Shown: piece after piece, positions 5,582-7,983 of the stretch
Position numbering within the stretch: the stretch's first letter is position 1
Layout of the letters: each line of letters opens with the position of its first letter
Assembly (NCBI GenBank): GCA_002293665.1
Contig: DBDQ01000080.1
Coordinates: 17,396 to 25,378 of the forward strand
DNA: 7,983 bases
Reading direction: 5' to 3'
From: Alistipes sp. UBA928
GTDB lineage: Bacteria; Bacteroidota; Bacteroidia; Bacteroidales; Rikenellaceae
The notes under the pieces: generated by a model
Database searches by the model: none
Seen by the model: only the letters and a program-made list of their open reading frames with translations
What the model was told of the DNA's origin: nothing
Translations under genes and position numbers: made by a program

Positions 5582-6136
5582 ATGAAAGGTACCCCGAACG
5601 AGAGAGAAAAGGTTTGTTGCGTATTGCGCGGCGATGTGGATGCGTTTTCGCGTCTGATCGGGGAGTACTCGCCAAGGATGCTGAGACTGGCGCTCGGCAT
5701 TGTCCGCAGGCGCGACGCGGCCGAGGATGTGGTGCAGGATGCGCTCGTGAAGGCTTACGAACGGCTCGGAACGTGGCGTGGCGATAGTGCCCTGTCGACG
5801 TGGCTCTACCGCATAGTCTATACGACCGCCGTATCTTCGTTGCGACGTTCGGGTCACGACCTTCTTGATTCCGGTGGCTCCGTACTCTCCGACAACACGG
5901 TGGACGACGACGGCGACTGGGAGATGACCGAGGCCAACATCGCCCGGATGCGCGGCGCGCTGGAGCAATTGTCGCCGATCGACCGCACACTCGTGACGCT
6001 TTTCCACCTTGAGGATCGGTCGGTGAGGGACGTTGCGGCGATCTGCGGCGAGAGCGAATCGAATGTGAAAACCCGCCTGCACCGCGCGCGGGCAAGGTTG
6101 CGTAAATTGATGGAAGATGATGGAAAAGAGAGATAA
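5582..6136 (+). CDS. ECF-family RNA polymerase sigma factor
   Basis: A 184-residue alternative sigma factor of the extracytoplasmic-function type, which directs RNA polymerase to a small regulon. Region sigma-2 covers about 14-90: RGDVDAFSRLI, then RDAAEDVVQDALVKAYERL (44-62), the core-binding and -10-binding helix, then LSTWLYRIVYTTAV. An acidic linker (about 95-118; rich in Asp) leads to sigma-4 (about 120-176) with LSPIDRTLVTLFHLEDRSVRDVAAICG and the DNA-binding helix SESNVKTRLHRARARLRK (158-175). A TAA stop lies in frame immediately before the ATG at 5582, so this is the earliest possible start. Its end overlaps the next gene by 20 bases, implying coupled translation. No extra C-terminal sensory domain is present, so control probably comes from the co-encoded membrane protein. 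The promoter upstream looks self-regulated. Confidence 0.93.
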   Translation: MKGTPNEREKVCCVLRGDVDAFSRLIGEYSPRMLRLALGIVRRRDAAEDVVQDALVKAYERLGTWRGDSALSTWLYRIVYTTAVSSLRRSGHDLLDSGGSVLSDNTVDDDGDWEMTEANIARMRGALEQLSPIDRTLVTLFHLEDRSVRDVAAICGESESNVKTRLHRARARLRKLMEDDGKER

Positions 6137-6539
6137 TTTGTCGGAATTGATCCGTGCGGCGGCCGGAGAACTGCCCGTCCCCTCGCCCGACCTCGAACGG
6201 AGGGTGGTGATCGAAGTCGCGCGCCGTGCGCTCGAACGTTCGCGCCGTCGGGCACAGCGGGGTTTGGTGGCCTCTTTGACGGGACTTGCGATGTTGCTTG
6301 CGGGATGTATCGTGGCGCTCGTGGTGTGGTATCCTGTGCTGGTGCCCGCCCTCACCCGGTTCGAGTGGCTCGAACGGCTCCGTATCAGCATCCCGGTGCC
6401 GGAGTTCACCCGAACCATCGCCGTCCCCCTGCTCGAACAGTGGGGCGGGTTGGCGCTGCTCGTTCTCGTGATCGGCGGCGCTGTGGGCTTCATCTACTAT
6501 CTTAGCACCCTGTTTTCCAGCGACTACACTCCGGAATAA
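6117..6539 (+). CDS. Two-helix membrane protein, candidate anti-sigma factor
   Basis: A 140-residue protein that I do not recognise by family. A charged, probably cytoplasmic N-terminal region (1-48; NLSELIRAAAGELPVPSPDLERRVVIEVARRAL, then an Arg-rich stretch) precedes a transmembrane helix at about 50-77. A short loop (78-107) leads to a second helix at about 108-132 and a short tail. The gene overlaps the sigma-factor gene by 20 bases (ATG at 6117, second ATG at 6120), so the two are translationally coupled. By position and topology it is the likely membrane-bound regulator of the sigma factor, with the N-terminal segment as the candidate sigma-binding part. No zinc-binding HxxxCxxC motif of the ZAS anti-sigma class is present, so the role is inferred from context only. 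It ends 30 bases from the convergent lolA-like gene. Confidence 0.75.
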   Translation: MMEKRDNLSELIRAAAGELPVPSPDLERRVVIEVARRALERSRRRAQRGLVASLTGLAMLLAGCIVALVVWYPVLVPALTRFEWLERLRISIPVPEFTRTIAVPLLEQWGGLALLVLVIGGAVGFIYYLSTLFSSDYTPE

Positions 6540-6569
6540 AATTCTGCGTAGCAAAATCCGCCGCCGTCG

Positions 6570-7208
6570 TTACGGCCGGAAATCAATGATCTCGTAGCCG
6601 GAATAGCGCCCCGGGGAGTAGCTGAACGCGGTGCGGTCGAGGGTGATCTGCGGCGTGATGCGTACCACGTCGACCGTCGCCTCGGTGCTCAGGAATCCGA
6701 TCGTGTAGCCCACCCTCACAGGCAAGCCCGTGGTGGTGGAGAGATAGAGGTCGATCGTCTGGCCCTCCGTGCCGGTGGCGGGTGCCGTCTCTTGCAGTTC
6801 GATACGCTCACACGCCACGCCGCCGATCAGCGCCGGGCCCACGTAACGATGCGAATAGCTGCCGTCGAGGAAGTCGAACAGCCGCGTCGGATTGCCCATC
6901 ACCGTTCGGTCGGTGGGGTCTACGCGGTCAATGGCCACCTCGCGGTCGAGCAGGTTGACCTCCCATTTGGTAGTGCCGTCGCAGTATAGCACTATGTCGG
7001 GCGTGACGACGTGGTAGCTGTCGCCGCTCACCTCATAGCTGCCGTTCACAGTGTCGGCGTCGATCGAAACCATGAATTCTACGCGATAGTCACCCCATGC
7101 CGCTGCTTTTCCGGCGAGCGCGGAGAGCAGAACGTTCGATTTTTCGTCGGCCATCGCGCCGCCAACACTCAGCACTGCCGCCGCTATGACAAGTAGTATT
7201 CGTTTCAT
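6570..7208 (-). CDS. lolA: LolA-type periplasmic outer-membrane lipoprotein chaperone
   Basis: A 212-residue secreted protein. The N-terminus MKRILLVIAAAVLSVGGAMA followed by DEK is a clear Sec signal peptide cleaved after residue 20 (AMA). The mature part fits the LolA fold, an open beta-barrel that carries lipoproteins through the periplasm from the LolCDE exporter to the outer membrane. Family features are FMVSIDADTVNGSYEVSGDSYHV (45-67), DIVLYCDGTTKWEVNLLDREVAI (71-93) with the characteristic CDG-T-W-V stretch, GPALIGGVACERIELQ (124-139) and the C-terminal LPVRVGYTI strand. The frame extends to a GTG at 7220, but the ATG at 7208 is chosen because it begins directly with the signal peptide. 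It lies 39 bases after ftsK, an order common in Bacteroidota. The relatively low sequence conservation of LolA proteins limits certainty about the exact cargo. Confidence 0.85.
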   Translation of the reverse strand: MKRILLVIAAAVLSVGGAMADEKSNVLLSALAGKAAAWGDYRVEFMVSIDADTVNGSYEVSGDSYHVVTPDIVLYCDGTTKWEVNLLDREVAIDRVDPTDRTVMGNPTRLFDFLDGSYSHRYVGPALIGGVACERIELQETAPATGTEGQTIDLYLSTTTGLPVRVGYTIGFLSTEATVDVVRITPQITLDRTAFSYSPGRYSGYEIIDFRP

Positions 7209-7219
7209 AACTGTCCCCA

Positions 7220-7227
7220 CAAAAATA
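7220..7227 (-). promoter_or_regulatory. Possible -7 promoter box before the lolA-like gene
   Basis: TATTTTTG on the minus strand (7227 to 7220) fits TAnnTTTG and lies 11 bases before the ATG at 7208, inside the 39-base ftsK-lolA gap. No convincing -33 TTTG is found about 19 bases further upstream. The gene may therefore have a weak promoter of its own as well as reading through from ftsK. Confidence 0.3.
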
Positions 7228-7247
7228 ATCGCCGTCGCCGTTGCGGC

Positions 7248-7983
7248 TCATGATATGCCTATGTCTTCAAAGATGCGCTCGAGGCTCCTCGGGTCCTGAA
7301 TCAGCACTTCGCGCGGTTTACTGCCCTCGGCGCGGCCCACGATGCCCGCCCGTTCGAGCTGGTCCATGAGGCGCCCGGCGCGGTTGTAACCTATGGCAAA
7401 GTGACGCTGAATGTTCGACGTCGAGCCCTGCTGGTTGGTCACCACGAACCGTGCCACCTCCTCGAACATGCGGTCTACGTCGCCCAGATCGCCGCTCGCC
7501 GGGCCGCTATCGCCTCCGTCGGGCACCCAATCGGGCAGGGTGTAGGCGGCGGGATAACCACGCTGATCCTGAATAAATTGCGTCATTCGTTCTATCTCGG
7601 GCGTGTCGATGAACGCGCACTGGAGCCGTGTGATCTCGCCGTTGAGCGAGATGAGCATGTCACCCTGGCCGATGAGTTGGTTGGCGCCCGTCTGGTCGAG
7701 GATTGTGCGCGAGTCGACGATGCTCGTGACGCGGAAAGCGATGCGTGCCGGGAAGTTGGCCTTGATAAGGCCGGTAATAACCTTCACATCAGGACGTTGC
7801 GTGGCGATAATGAGGTGGATTCCCGTCGCGCGCGCGAGTTGTGCCAGGCGTGTGATGGGTTGCTCCACCTCTTTGCCAGCAGTCATGATCATGTCGGCGA
7901 ACTCGTCGATAACCACCACAATGTAAGGCAGATAGCGATGGCCTTTCTGTGGGTTGAGGCGCCGGTTGATGAATTTTTCGTTG
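7248..7983 (-). CDS. ftsK: DNA translocase FtsK, C-terminal part (5' end outside window)
   Basis: The FtsK/SpoIIIE-family motor pumps chromosomal DNA through the closing septum and aligns it for dimer resolution. The open frame runs off the window edge; the visible 244 residues begin NEKFINRRLNPQKGHRYLPY. Numbering from that Asn, the Walker B segment VVVIDEFADM ends at 31, IIATQRPDV occupies about 59-67 (sensor region), and GANQLIGQGDMLI about 99-111. An acidic linker then leads to the gamma winged-helix domain (about 170-228) with NIQRHFAIGYNRAGRLMDQLERAGIVG, which reads the polarity sequences (KOPS in E. coli). The Walker A motif and the N-terminal membrane domain lie outside the window. 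The GTG at 7919 is an internal Val codon, not a start. The stop TGA is 39 bases from the lolA-like start. Confidence 0.97.
   Translation of the reverse strand, partial: NEKFINRRLNPQKGHRYLPYIVVVIDEFADMIMTAGKEVEQPITRLAQLARATGIHLIIATQRPDVKVITGLIKANFPARIAFRVTSIVDSRTILDQTGANQLIGQGDMLISLNGEITRLQCAFIDTPEIERMTQFIQDQRGYPAAYTLPDWVPDGGDSGPASGDLGDVDRMFEEVARFVVTNQQGSTSNIQRHFAIGYNRAGRLMDQLERAGIVGRAEGSKPREVLIQDPRSLERIFEDIGIS

Noticed and set aside
5538..6554. 338-codon and 307-codon minus-strand frames opposite the sigma-factor operon
   Set aside because: They are antisense to a clear ECF sigma factor and its overlapping partner. Their composition is Arg/Ser/Pro/His-rich without family motifs, as expected of shadow frames.
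7386..7410. GTAACC inside ftsK as a further ECF -35 box
   Set aside because: At the required 16-base spacing the sequence is CTGA, not CGTC, and it lies within a coding region facing away from any gene start.

Overview
The window reads as a piece of a Bacteroidota chromosome, most likely order Bacteroidales. The genes are GC-rich, lack clear Shine-Dalgarno sequences, and several are preceded by TAnnTTTG boxes, the -7 element of Bacteroidota housekeeping promoters. Protein content agrees: a class II aldolase of the type common in this phylum, a stand-alone PASTA protein coupled to an RluD-like synthase, an FtsK-LolA pair and a compact ECF sigma-factor locus. An Alistipes/Rikenellaceae-like gut organism would fit, but that is a guess at genus level. 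Nothing indicates phage, transposon, CRISPR or RNA genes. Coding density is high, with no gene-free stretch over about 135 bases.

Layout. (1) 2-823 (+): C-terminal part of class II fructose-bisphosphate aldolase, ended by a strong hairpin terminator at 870-904. (2) 918-1841 (+): a ten-helix EamA/DMT-type transporter, whose promoter overlaps that terminator and lies almost against the start codon. (3) 4978-1850 (-): a probable operon mqnE - PASTA membrane protein - RluD-family pseudouridine synthase, with a 52-nt gap and then an ATGA overlap. It converges on the transporter. (4) 5019-5048: an isolated palindrome of the interspersed-repeat kind. (5) 5447-5064 (-) and 5582-6539 (+): a small membrane protein divergent from an ECF sigma factor, which overlaps a two-helix membrane protein (candidate anti-sigma). 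(6) 7983-6570 (-): the C-terminal part of FtsK followed by a LolA-type periplasmic lipoprotein chaperone.

The most interesting part is the divergent region 5448-5581. It holds a large imperfect inverted repeat whose two arms each carry an ECF-type promoter: TGTAACCTTTC, ten variable bases, then GCGTCAAAA. Both have exactly 16 bases between GTAAC and CGTC. One faces the sigma-factor operon and the other the small membrane protein. The simplest reading is that the sigma factor switches on itself, its presumed membrane-bound regulator and the divergent membrane protein together, forming a self-contained envelope-response module. A second theme is very short predicted 5' leaders: the transporter, mqnE and the sigma gene all have their promoter boxes within about 4-11 bases of the start codon.
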